From: an uncultured Oscillospiraceae bacterium
Lineage (GTDB): Bacteria; Bacillota; Clostridia; Oscillospirales; Oscillospiraceae
Direction: 5' to 3'
DNA length: 10,530 nucleotides
NCBI GenBank assembly: GCA_934591725.1
Contig: CAKTPR010000076.1
Span: 1 to 10,530, forward strand
The notes under the pieces were generated by a model. That model was not told the origin of the DNA. It searched no databases and saw only the letters and a list, made by a program, of their open reading frames with translations. This document shows positions 1 through 6,292 of this stretch, piece after piece; position 1 is the stretch's first letter; each line of letters starts with the position of its first letter. The position numbers were made by a program, and so were the translations under genes.

Positions 1-24
1 AGCTGCAAAGAAATACGCAGCTCT

Positions 25-80
25 TTTATCCCCTCAGGCGCTAACGCGCCAGCTCCCCTTGAGAAACAAGGGGAGCCTTT
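25..80. repeat. Structured interspersed palindromic repeat, copy 1
   Basis: This 56-base unit recurs at 8145-8200 in the same orientation with one mismatch (A43 against G8163). It holds two hairpins: a 5-bp GC stem, 37-41 with 46-50 around a TAAC loop, and a 10-bp stem, 52-61 with 67-76 around AGAAA. The single mismatch falls in the first loop, so both stems are intact in both copies. Similarity stops abruptly at each end. It resembles the short palindromic repeats scattered between genes in many gut Clostridia (recalled, not searched). It lies 3' of the minus-strand ABC operon. Confidence 0.85.
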
Positions 81-116
81 CTATATCAGCACACGCTCGA
101 TTTGAGCAAAGATTAA

Positions 117-141
117 AAGGGACGGAATATATCCGTCCCTT
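117..141 (-). terminator. Terminator of the amino-acid ABC operon
   Basis: A perfect 10-bp inverted repeat (117-126 with 132-141, 5-nt loop) begins 18 bp beyond the ATPase stop codon. Read on the minus strand the stem is followed by TTTTAATC, a short but plausible U tract. It is placed to end the permease-ATPase transcript. Confidence 0.75.
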
Positions 142-158
142 AAAGTTTATCAATTTTA

Positions 159-905
159 TCAGAGCACCTTGGAAAGGAAGGCCTGAGTGCGCGGCTCCTG
201 CGGATGGTCGAACAGCTCCGCCGGGATATTCTCCTCGACGATCGCGCCGCTGTCCATGAAGATCACGCGGTCAGCTACCTCGCGGGCAAAGCCCATCTCG
301 TGCGTCACGACAACCATCGTCATGCCGTTATGCGCGAGCTGACGCATCAGGTCGAGCACCTCGCCGACCATCTCAGGGTCGAGTGCGGAGGTAGGCTCGT
401 CAAAGAGCATGACCTCAGGCTCCATCGCGAGCGCGCGGACTATCGCGATACGCTGCTTCTGGCCGCCGGAGAGCATGGCAGGATAGGTATCGGCCTTATC
501 GGAAAGGTCGATGCGCTCAAGAAGCTCCATCGCAAGCTTGTCGGCTTCCTCCTGAGTCTTGAGCTTCAACGTGACGGGGGCGAGGGTTATGTTCTTCTTG
601 ACGGTCATGTTCGGGAAGAGGTTGAAGTGCTGGAAAACCATGCCCATCTTGCGGCGGTGCAGGTCGAGATTGACCTTGGTGTCGGTAATATCCACGCCGT
701 CGAAGATGACCTTGCCTGAGGTCGGAGTCTCCAGCAGGTTCAGGCAGCGCAGCAGCGTCGACTTGCCCGATCCGGACGGTCCGATTATCGCGACGACCTC
801 GCCGCGCGCAACGCTGAGGCTGCAATCATTGAGAGCCTTGACTGTTCCGCCGACGTATTCCTTTTTGATATGCTCTACGCGGATGAGCTCACTGCCTGTC
901 GCCAC
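159..905 (-). CDS. Polar amino-acid ABC transporter ATP-binding protein (GlnQ/HisP type)
   Basis: This 248-residue cytoplasmic ATPase powers uptake of a polar amino acid through the permease encoded just upstream. All ABC landmarks are present: Walker A GPSGSGKST (42-50), Q-loop Gln92, signature LSGGQ (145-149), Walker B VMLFDE (165-170), a D-loop SALDP and switch His202. Length is normal for the polar amino-acid importer ATPases. The start is a GTG at 905-903, with AGGAGG about 8 bases ahead. An ATG at 912-910 belongs to the permease frame. The gene overlaps the 3' end of the permease by 17 bp, so the two are probably translationally coupled. The substrate cannot be read from this subunit; glutamine, cystine, arginine or another polar amino acid is possible. 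Confidence 0.96.
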   Translation of the reverse strand: MATGSELIRVEHIKKEYVGGTVKALNDCSLSVARGEVVAIIGPSGSGKSTLLRCLNLLETPTSGKVIFDGVDITDTKVNLDLHRRKMGMVFQHFNLFPNMTVKKNITLAPVTLKLKTQEEADKLAMELLERIDLSDKADTYPAMLSGGQKQRIAIVRALAMEPEVMLFDEPTSALDPEMVGEVLDLMRQLAHNGMTMVVVTHEMGFAREVADRVIFMDSGAIVEENIPAELFDHPQEPRTQAFLSKVL

Positions 906-1620
906 GGCGCATCCTCCTCTCTACCGCTTCAATGGCCTTGGAAGCGGGATAGTTTATGCAGAAGTATATAAGCGCCGCAAGAGTATAGGGCGCGAGGGAT
1001 ATATACGTTGTGGAGGCGACGGCCTTTGCGCCGAACATAAGCTCCGCCATGCCGAGCATGGAGCAGATCGAGCTCTCCTTCACCATCGTGACGACCTCGT
1101 TTGCGAGCGCGGGGAGGACGTTCTTTATCGCCTGCGGCAGCACGACGAGCTTCATGCCCTGCCACTTGGAAAGGCCGAGGGAGCGCGCGGCTTCCATCTG
1201 CCCTGCGTCCACGGCGAGGATACCCGCCCTGAATATCTCCGCGACGTAGGCGGAGCTGTTGAGCGCGAGCGCAACGACGCCGGGGATAAAACGGCTGAGA
1301 TCGACAAAGCCGAGTATCGTGACGCGCGGGATCGATATTACGCCGAACAGGCCGAAATATATAATAGAAAGCTGCACGAGCATCGGGGTGGAACGGAACA
1401 CGGCTATGTACGCGCCCGAAATGGTCTTGACGAACTTGTTCCTGCTCAGACGCATCAGCGCCAGCAGCATCGCGGGAATGACCGCGAGACTGACGGAGAC
1501 GATCGCAAGCAGAAGTGTGTACTCTACACCCTGCACAAAGAAAATGCCGTACTTCGGCAGGAACGAGAAGTTAAAAAAGCTGGCGGGACTCATGTCCTTA
1601 AATAGGTTGCTCCACCACAT
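889..1620 (-). CDS. Polar amino-acid ABC transporter permease (HisM/GlnP type)
   Basis: This 243-residue inner-membrane subunit forms the channel of the importer, probably as a homodimer because only one permease gene is present. About five hydrophobic helices are visible (roughly 26-56, 80-98, 112-137, 181-200 and 210-230). The family motif FRSTPMLVQL is at 75-84, and the EAA loop that docks the ATPase reads EAARSLGLS at 143-151, followed by the usual LPQAIKNVLPALANE block. The ATG at 1620 has AAGGGA about 10 bases ahead. An alternative ATG at residue 10 has its purine run almost touching the codon and is less likely. The gene is separated from the binding-protein gene by 198 bp that hold a hairpin and a separate promoter. 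Confidence 0.94.
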   Translation of the reverse strand: MWWSNLFKDMSPASFFNFSFLPKYGIFFVQGVEYTLLLAIVSVSLAVIPAMLLALMRLSRNKFVKTISGAYIAVFRSTPMLVQLSIIYFGLFGVISIPRVTILGFVDLSRFIPGVVALALNSSAYVAEIFRAGILAVDAGQMEAARSLGLSKWQGMKLVVLPQAIKNVLPALANEVVTMVKESSICSMLGMAELMFGAKAVASTTYISLAPYTLAALIYFCINYPASKAIEAVERRMRRGDRQ

Positions 1621-1665
1621 GAATGATGTTTCCCTTCAAAATTATATTTTACCACAGGGCATATT

Positions 1666-1695
1666 ATCGTACCACGTTTTATGCCGTAATGTCAA
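1666..1695 (-). promoter_or_regulatory. Sigma-A-type promoter for the permease-ATPase genes
   Basis: On the minus strand, TTGACA (1695-1690) is followed after 18 bp by TACGAT (1671-1666), preceded by TGG as in an extended -10. The predicted transcript starts near 1659, about 40 bases ahead of the permease. It lies downstream of the hairpin at 1756-1788, so the transport genes could be expressed independently of the binding protein. The -10 box matches at four of six positions. Confidence 0.6.
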
Positions 1696-1755
1696 CCGAC
1701 ACAGTCAGGTTTTTGACGAATATGAAACGGATATAAGAAAAAAGCACACTAAACA

Positions 1756-1788
1756 ACGGAGCAAAGCCTTTTTACGGCTTTGCTCCGT
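1756..1788 (-). terminator. Terminator/attenuator after the binding-protein gene
   Basis: A perfect 13-bp inverted repeat (1756-1768 with 1776-1788, 7-nt loop) lies 30 bp beyond the stop of the binding-protein gene. The minus-strand sequence after the stem is TGTTTAGTG then a T run, a weak U tract, so termination is probably partial. Such a structure commonly gives a high ratio of binding protein to membrane subunits. Confidence 0.7.
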
Positions 1789-1818
1789 ATTGTCAGTGAT
1801 TCGGTTGAGACGGCTTTA

Positions 1819-2664
1819 TCAGCCCTCTGCGGTGACCTCAACTGCGACGTCTGCCAGAGAATCAGCATCGGCGATGAACTCATCGACCTTGTTGTTCTTC
1901 AGCATATCAGCGATCGCCTCGTTGATGCCGGGGAGCAGACCCTTGGGGTCGCCCTTTGCAACTGCGATGCAGTAGGGGTAAGCTTCGCCGAGATCGATGT
2001 CAGCGATGACGAGGTCGGGGTTGGAGTCGGCATACTGCATTGCGACGGAGCCGTCGAGGACAACAGCGTCGACCTTATCGTTGACGAGCTGGTTGACAGC
2101 ATCGGTAACGACCTGGAGGGAAACGAGGTTTGCACCCGGCATATCGTTCTTGACGATGTCTTCCTTGGTGGTAGCGGTCTGAGCGGCAACAGCCTTGCCG
2201 GAGAAGGAATCAAGAGAGGTGTACTCATCGGCCTTGTCTGCCTTGATGAGGATCATTGCGGGATAGTCGGTGTAGTAGGGGTCGGAGAAATCGGCAGCGT
2301 TCTGGCGCTCCTCGGTGGCTTCCATTGCAGCGATGACTATATCGAAGTCGCCCTTCTGGAGGCTTGCAAGCAGGTAATCAAAGCCCATGTTCTCGACCTT
2401 CAGCTCCTTGCCGGTGTAATCGGCAACGTACTGTGCGACAGAGACATCGATACCGCCGTAGACCATGCTGCCGTCAGCATCGGGATACATGAACTCAAAC
2501 GGGGCATAGTCAGCAGAGGTGCCCATGACGAGGGTCTCGGCTGCGGGGGCTGCGTCGGATGCCGCAGTATCGGCGGCGGGAGTGCTGGAGTCAGTGCTGG
2601 AGCCGCAGGCGCACAGAGCGACTGCCATTGCAAGAACCAGAAGCAGTGCAGTGATCTTTTTCAT
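1819..2664 (-). CDS. Amino-acid ABC transporter substrate-binding lipoprotein (SBP family 3)
   Basis: This 281-residue lipoprotein captures an amino acid outside the membrane and delivers it to the permease. A signal peptide (1-19: MKK, hydrophobic stretch) ends in the lipobox L17-C-A-C20; Cys20 should be lipidated. A Ser/Thr/Ala-rich tether (21-43) follows, then the family 3 fold: GTSADYAPFEF (48-58), GFDYLLASLQKGDFDIVIAA (94-113) and TEER (117-120), whose Arg corresponds to the ligand-carboxylate-binding Arg of this family, followed by FSDPYY. The ATG at 2664 was chosen because GAGGAG lies 9 bases upstream and the signal peptide starts exactly there. The frame stays open to 2745, but that start has no ribosome-binding site and overlaps the promoter. 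The ligand is not certain. Confidence 0.95.
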   Translation of the reverse strand: MKKITALLLVLAMAVALCACGSSTDSSTPAADTAASDAAPAAETLVMGTSADYAPFEFMYPDADGSMVYGGIDVSVAQYVADYTGKELKVENMGFDYLLASLQKGDFDIVIAAMEATEERQNAADFSDPYYTDYPAMILIKADKADEYTSLDSFSGKAVAAQTATTKEDIVKNDMPGANLVSLQVVTDAVNQLVNDKVDAVVLDGSVAMQYADSNPDLVIADIDLGEAYPYCIAVAKGDPKGLLPGINEAIADMLKNNKVDEFIADADSLADVAVEVTAEG

Positions 2665-2736
2665 TTTTCTTATCTCCTCATTAAAAATTCTCATGTAACG
2701 CTCAAAAATAAATATATATTCATTTGAGTTGCACAG

Positions 2737-2765
2737 AGTATACATCTATACTCGAATATTGTCAA
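2737..2765 (-). promoter_or_regulatory. Promoter of the binding-protein gene
   Basis: On the minus strand TTGACA (2765-2760), a 17-bp spacer and TATACT (2742-2737) make a near-perfect sigma-A promoter. Transcription would start near 2730, leaving a leader of about 65 bases. The -35 box sits inside an inverted repeat (2759-2790), which suggests repression. Confidence 0.85.
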
Positions 2766-2824
2766 CTGGTGTTTTTGCTCAAGTTGACAAAAGTTACATC
2801 TTGTTTTTGTGTACATTGTCAAGT
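2759..2824. promoter_or_regulatory. Three related half-sites at the binding-protein promoter, possible operator
   Basis: TTGTCAACT at 2759-2767 is repeated inverted and perfectly as AGTTGACAA at 2782-2790, with a 14-bp gap. A third copy in the first orientation, TTGTCAAGT (8 of 9), is at 2816-2824. The first copy contains the -35 hexamer. The arrangement fits a dimeric repressor site, but each half-site contains TTGACA, so spare -35 boxes are an alternative explanation. Confidence 0.45.
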
Positions 2825-2916
2825 GGGGTGCTTTTGCCCGCCGTATTCCGGCTGCATGTTCTTTTCTAAAAATGCCTGCACTTCAAGTAAATAAAGCAAA
2901 GACCGTGAATTACGTC

Positions 2917-2945
2917 TTGCAGTGTTGGGCATACTGCGATATAAT
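2917..2945 (+). promoter_or_regulatory. alr: Promoter of the racemase gene
   Basis: TTGCAG (2917-2922), a 17-bp spacer and a perfect TATAAT (2940-2945) predict a start near 2952 and a leader of about 54 bases before the ATG at 3006. It is divergent from the binding-protein promoter about 150 bp away. It also rules out the upstream in-frame start at 2922, which would lie in the -35 box. Confidence 0.8.
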
Positions 2946-3005
2946 AGGCAGCCGAGCTTCACGCTCCGCACGATAAATACAGATTCAGAGAAAGAGCGGT
3001 CAAAA

Positions 3006-4127
3006 ATGAATATTCCCATGAATAACTCGTATATCGAAGTAGACGTGCAGATACTGCGCGAGAACATAGCAAGCATCGCCTCCACGCTCACGCCCGGTGC
3101 GGGGATCATCCCCGTGCTCAAGGACGACGCTTACGGCCTCGGTCTTGTGCCGATCGCCCGCGCGCTCGAACCGCTGGACTGCGTGCGCTGCTTTTCCGTT
3201 TCCCATGTGTCCGAGGGGCTTGAGCTGCGCCGCGGCGGAATAGGCAAGGGGATCCTTGTGATGAACTCCGCGCTCCCCTTCCAGCTTGAGGCCGCCGTTG
3301 AGGCCGGGCTATCGCTCGCCTGCGGCCGCCCCGGCTTTGTCACGGAGCTTCAGGCAGCGGCGCGCGCCGTCGGTAAGGCCGCGCATATTCATATTAAAAT
3401 AGATACAGGGCTGCACCGCATCGGCTTTGTCCCCGGAGAGGAACTCGGCGCTTTTGTCGCGGAACTGCGCGCGGCGGGCGATGATATAGTCGTTGACGGT
3501 GTGTTCTCCCACTTCTCCGCGCCTGAGAGCCTTGAGCGCGACGAGGAGGAATACGCGCGCTTTCTTGAGGGTATCGCCCAGCTTGAGAGCGCCGGGGTGC
3601 AGATACCGTTTAAGCATATCTCCTGCTCCGCAGCGTCCGAGCGCTATCCGAAGTTTGACATGGACGCCGTGCGCATAGGCCGCCGCCTGTATATGGACGC
3701 TCCGGATGAGCCGCTCGGTACGATAAAAGAGCTTGCGTCATGGCGCAGCTACGTCGCCGCGGTGCATGAGCGCCGCGCCGGGGATCGTCTCGGCTACGGC
3801 GAGGGGCTGACGCTCGATAAGGACACGCGCGTTGCCACCGTCGGCATCGGCTACGGCGACGGGCTCGCCCTCCGCTTTGCCGAGGTGAACGCGCCGGTGC
3901 TGATATGCGGCAAGCTGGCGCACGTGATCGCGGTGTTCATGGATCAGTGCCTTGTCGATGTCACGGGCATAGACTGCGCCCCCGGCGACGAGGTGACGAT
4001 ATTCGGCTATGACGGTCACGGCGGATATATCTCCTCCCAGTCCCAGGCGCTTCTGACCGACGCGCTCGAAGGCTGCGGCATCACCTCCGGACTCTCAACG
4101 CGCGTAGCAAGGGTATATGTAGGTTGA
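3006..4127 (+). CDS. alr: Alanine-racemase-family PLP enzyme
   Basis: A 373-residue fold-type III PLP racemase, normally interconverting L- and D-alanine for peptidoglycan. Aligned from memory to the Geobacillus enzyme, the catalytic residues are present: Lys39 (VLKDDAYGLG), Tyr264 (LGYGEG), Lys131 and Arg138 (IKIDTGLHRIG), Arg223, Tyr283, and Met312-Asp313 (FMDQCLVDV). Several cofactor- or substrate-pocket positions are atypical: Cys207 where Asn203 is usual, Arg226 where Ile222 is usual, and Cys357 where Tyr354 is usual. Substrate preference may therefore differ (serine or broad specificity are possible). The ATG at 3006 follows a purine-rich GAGAAAGAGCGG and fits the promoter at 2917-2945. 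It is monocistronic and divergent from an amino-acid importer. No terminator follows other than the CIRCE hairpin. Confidence 0.88.
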   Translation: MNIPMNNSYIEVDVQILRENIASIASTLTPGAGIIPVLKDDAYGLGLVPIARALEPLDCVRCFSVSHVSEGLELRRGGIGKGILVMNSALPFQLEAAVEAGLSLACGRPGFVTELQAAARAVGKAAHIHIKIDTGLHRIGFVPGEELGAFVAELRAAGDDIVVDGVFSHFSAPESLERDEEEYARFLEGIAQLESAGVQIPFKHISCSAASERYPKFDMDAVRIGRRLYMDAPDEPLGTIKELASWRSYVAAVHERRAGDRLGYGEGLTLDKDTRVATVGIGYGDGLALRFAEVNAPVLICGKLAHVIAVFMDQCLVDVTGIDCAPGDEVTIFGYDGHGGYISSQSQALLTDALEGCGITSGLSTRVARVYVG

Positions 4128-4165
4128 CGTCGGCTGAAGAATAAAAAAGTACACAGTGCAGGTAC

Positions 4166-4202
4166 TAACGTTAGCACTCTTTTTGTAGGAGTGCTAACGT
4201 TA
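4166..4202 (+). promoter_or_regulatory. CIRCE operator (HrcA binding site)
   Basis: TTAGCACTC (4171-4179), nine bases, then GAGTGCTAA (4189-4197) is an exact match to the CIRCE consensus bound by the heat-shock repressor HrcA. The inverted repeat extends to 14 bp per arm (4166-4179 with 4189-4202). It lies 130 bp ahead of hsp20 and identifies that gene as HrcA-controlled. The right arm is followed by ACTTTTTATT, so the transcript could also form a terminator for the racemase gene. Confidence 0.95.
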
Positions 4203-4258
4203 ACTTTTTATTCATATCTTTCGCTATATTTGTTAATAATTGTGGGGTATCTTATATA
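4200..4258 (+). promoter_or_regulatory. Candidate hsp20 promoter(s)
   Basis: Two weak pairs can be seen downstream of CIRCE. TTAACT (4200-4205) with TATATT (4225-4230), spacer 19, would put the operator over the -35 region. TTGTTA (4230-4235) with TATATA (4253-4258), spacer 17, has better spacing. No good promoter is visible upstream of the operator. Which one is used cannot be decided by eye. Confidence 0.4.
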
Positions 4259-4261
4259 CAC

Positions 4262-4289
4262 GATGAAACAAAAGAAATGAAGTTTCATC
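4262..4289 (+). other. Hairpin in the hsp20 leader
   Basis: GATGAAAC (4262-4269) pairs perfectly with GTTTCATC (4282-4289) around a 12-nt A-rich loop. It would sit at or near the 5' end of the hsp20 mRNA, 27 bases ahead of GGAGG (4317-4321). It does not cover the ribosome-binding site, so an mRNA-stability role is more likely than a classical RNA thermometer. Confidence 0.45.
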
Positions 4290-4331
4290 CTAGAATCAAA
4301 TCAGTAAATAAATTTTGGAGGTATATATATT

Positions 4332-4772
4332 ATGTTTGAACTTATTCCTTTTGATCGCCGTAATCATTCCGTTTCCGCTTTCGATCCGTTCCGTGCCTTT
4401 GACGATATGGAGCGCAGCTTCTTCAGAGACGTGCCTTCGATCGCCTCCTTCCGCACCGACGTTACCGATACCGGTGATGCCTACAAGCTTGAGGCTGAAC
4501 TGCCCGGCTTCAAGAAGGAAGATATCAAGATCGACGTCGAGGACGATTGCCTGACCATCAGCGCCGAAAGAAAGGTCGACGAGGATAAGAAGGACGAGAA
4601 GAACAACTTCGTAAAGCGTGAGCGTTACTACGGTTCTTACAGCCGCAGCTTTGACGTCTCCGGTATCAACATCGACGGTATCGAGGCTTCCTACACCGAC
4701 GGCGTCCTGACGCTGACGATGCCGAAGAAGGCCGCTGAGGTTCCCGCAAGCCGCCGTCTGGAGATCAAGTAA
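4332..4772 (+). CDS. hsp20: Small heat-shock protein, Hsp20/alpha-crystallin family
   Basis: A 146-residue ATP-independent holdase that binds unfolding proteins in the cytoplasm as oligomers. After an N-terminal Phe-rich arm (1-40, DPFRAFDDMERSFF) comes the alpha-crystallin domain, about 42-132: AYKLEAELPGFKKEDIKIDV, a charged Lys/Asp/Glu loop, then the diagnostic A-x-G-V-L segment (ASYTDGVLTLTMPK). The C-terminal LEIK carries the I/L-x-I anchor used in oligomer assembly. Length is typical. GGAGG at 4317-4321 lies 10 bases before the ATG. The gene stands alone between its CIRCE-containing leader and a strong terminator, consistent with a single-gene heat-shock unit. Confidence 0.96.
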   Translation: MFELIPFDRRNHSVSAFDPFRAFDDMERSFFRDVPSIASFRTDVTDTGDAYKLEAELPGFKKEDIKIDVEDDCLTISAERKVDEDKKDEKNNFVKRERYYGSYSRSFDVSGINIDGIEASYTDGVLTLTMPKKAAEVPASRRLEIK

Positions 4773-4811
4773 GCTCTGATTCTCTCCCTCCCATAACTCA
4801 CACACATATTT

Positions 4812-4849
4812 TCTCCCGCACCGCTCTGCGCGGTGCGGGAGATTTTTTT
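4812..4849 (+). terminator. Strong terminator of hsp20
   Basis: A perfect 13-bp stem (4812-4824 with 4830-4842, 5-nt loop), GC-rich, is followed by seven Ts. It is a textbook intrinsic terminator and separates hsp20 from proC. Confidence 0.95.
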
Positions 4850-4943
4850 ATTTGCAGCTATTGTTTTTCCGCGCGTATGGTGGTAACATTCCTGCATACT
4901 CCAACGCGCATTCTTATTTTAGTATAGGATAGGAGATACTGAA

Positions 4944-5744
4944 ATGGTGAAATACGAAGCCGGTTTTATCGGCGCCGGCAACATGGGCGGCGCGCTTGCG
5001 CTCGCAGCAATAAAGAAGGTCGGGGGCGGCAAGGTCGCCGTAGCGTGCAGCAGCGAGGAGAGCACCACCGCAAAGGCAGCAAAGCTTGGCTGCGCCGCCG
5101 CACACGCAGAGGACGTAATAGCTGACAGCCGCTACGTCTTTTTAGGCGTCAAGCCGCAGATGCTGCGTGCCGTCGTGCAGAGTCTCGAAAGGCCGCTGCA
5201 TGAAGCTGAGACGGTGTTCGTGTCGATGATCGCGGGGGTGAGCCTTGATACGCTCGCGCAGCTCCTCGGCGCGGACAAGAAGATAATCCGCATCATGCCG
5301 AACACGGCCTGCGCCGTCGGTCAGGGCGTGCTGCTGGTGTGCGCGAACGCGAACGTGACCGCGCAGGAGCTGGCTGGGTTTGAAGAAATGATGGAGCATT
5401 CGGGCGTTGTCGACCGCATCGATGAAAAGCTCATCGACGCGGCAAGCGCGGTGTCCGGCTGCGGCCCTGCCTATGCGTATATGTTCATTGAGGCGCTTGC
5501 AGACGGCGGCGTCAAGTGCGGCCTGCCGCGCGCGAAGGCGATACGCTACGCCGCGCAGATGCTGCTCGGCAGCGCCGAAATGGTGCTCCAGTCCGGCAAG
5601 CACCCGGAGCTGCTGAAGGACGAGGTATGCAGCCCCGGCGGAAGCACCATCGCGGGCGTTGCCGCGCTTGAGGAGCACGGCTTCAGAAGCGCCTGCATCG
5701 ACGCAGTCGACGCAGCCTACGAGAAAACGAAGAAGCTCGGTTAA
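4944..5744 (+). CDS. proC: Pyrroline-5-carboxylate reductase
   Basis: This 266-residue cytoplasmic enzyme reduces 1-pyrroline-5-carboxylate to proline with NAD(P)H, the last step of proline synthesis. The N-terminal Rossmann fold shows GFIGAGNMGGAL (7-18), then FLGVKPQML and IRIMPNTACAVGQG. The C-terminal dimerisation domain has the family signature: SGCGPAYAYMFIEALADGG followed by DEVCSPGGSTIAGVAALEE. The length is typical. AGGAG (4931-4935) lies 8 bases before the ATG. No upstream proB or proA is present here, so precursor genes must be elsewhere. The promoter is unclear: TTGTTT (4861-4866) with TAACAT (4884-4889), spacer 17, is a weak candidate. The gene is convergent with the isc operon. 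Confidence 0.97.
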   Translation: MVKYEAGFIGAGNMGGALALAAIKKVGGGKVAVACSSEESTTAKAAKLGCAAAHAEDVIADSRYVFLGVKPQMLRAVVQSLERPLHEAETVFVSMIAGVSLDTLAQLLGADKKIIRIMPNTACAVGQGVLLVCANANVTAQELAGFEEMMEHSGVVDRIDEKLIDAASAVSGCGPAYAYMFIEALADGGVKCGLPRAKAIRYAAQMLLGSAEMVLQSGKHPELLKDEVCSPGGSTIAGVAALEEHGFRSACIDAVDAAYEKTKKLG

Positions 5745-5755
5745 CACAGCTTATA

Positions 5756-5796
5756 AAAATCCCTCGACCGCTCAGTCAGAGCAGCCGAGGGATTTT
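5756..5796. terminator. Bidirectional terminator between proC and iscU
   Basis: An 11-bp perfect outer stem (5756-5766 with 5786-5796) contains an inner GCTC/GAGC stem (5770-5773 with 5779-5782). On the plus strand the A-U part of the stem runs into GTTTTATC; on the minus strand CGAGGGA is followed by TTTTTATAAG. It lies 12 bp after proC and 20 bp after iscU, so it can serve both. Confidence 0.9.
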
Positions 5797-5815
5797 GTTT
5801 TATCTGTGCAACAGC

Positions 5816-6244
5816 TTAATCGTGGCAGTGCTCGCAGTCGTGGATCTGGAACTTATCCGGATCGTAGGCGATGCCGTTTTTGTCATAGTAATCCTTGACG
5901 GCGGCGCGGACTGCTTCCTCGGCAAGGACGGAGCAGTGGATCTTCTGAGGGGGCAGACCGTCAAGCGCTTCGACGACCGCCTGATTGGAAAGCTCCAGCG
6001 CTTCCTCAACGGGCTTGCCTTTGATGAGCTCGGTCGCCATGGAGCTGGTGGCAATGGCGCTGCCGCAGCCGAAGGTGTTGAACTTGCAGTCGGTTATCAC
6101 GCCGTCCTCCACCTTGATATACATACGCATGATGTCGCCGCACTTGGCGTTGCCGACCTCGCCGATGCCGTCGGCGTCATCCATTTTGCCGACGTTGCGC
6201 GGGTTCTGAAAATGATCCATGACCTTATCGCTGTAAAGTGCCAT
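5816..6244 (-). CDS. iscU: Fe-S cluster assembly scaffold (IscU/NifU N-terminal type)
   Basis: This 142-residue protein is the scaffold on which Fe-S clusters are built from sulfur donated by the adjacent cysteine desulfurase. The three conserved cysteines and the Asp are present: Cys35 and Asp37 in GNAKCGD, Cys60 in FGCGSAIATSS, and Cys104 in KIHCSVLAEEAV. The start MALYSDKVMDHFQNPRNVG is characteristic. GGAGGA lies about 10 bases before the ATG at 6244. The C-terminus, after DYYDKNGIAYDPDKF, ends in HDCEHCHD (135-142), a Cys/His-rich tail beyond the core fold that could bind a metal. It is the last gene of iscR-iscS-iscU, 48 bp after iscS. Confidence 0.95.
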   Translation of the reverse strand: MALYSDKVMDHFQNPRNVGKMDDADGIGEVGNAKCGDIMRMYIKVEDGVITDCKFNTFGCGSAIATSSMATELIKGKPVEEALELSNQAVVEALDGLPPQKIHCSVLAEEAVRAAVKDYYDKNGIAYDPDKFQIHDCEHCHD

Positions 6245-6292
6245 ATTTATATATCCTCCAATATCAGTGTAAAAAATGTCGATCAGTCAAGC

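Noticed and set aside
559..1605. Plus-strand open frame spanning the ABC ATPase and permease genes (348 codons).
   Set aside because: It crosses two well-supported minus-strand genes and their overlap, and its composition is non-protein-like.
1780..2727. Plus-strand open frame opposite the binding-protein gene (315 codons).
   Set aside because: The minus-strand gene has a signal peptide, lipobox and family motifs. The plus frame is its mirror.
2665..2745. Upstream extension of the binding protein to an ATG at 2745.
   Set aside because: It would place residues in front of a signal peptide, overlaps the promoter -10 region and lacks a ribosome-binding site; the ATG at 2664 has GAGGAG at good spacing.
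2922..3005. Upstream start of the racemase at 2922.
   Set aside because: The start codon would lie in the -35 box of the TTGCAG-17-TATAAT promoter. The ATG at 3006 gives the family length and puts the PLP lysine at residue 39.
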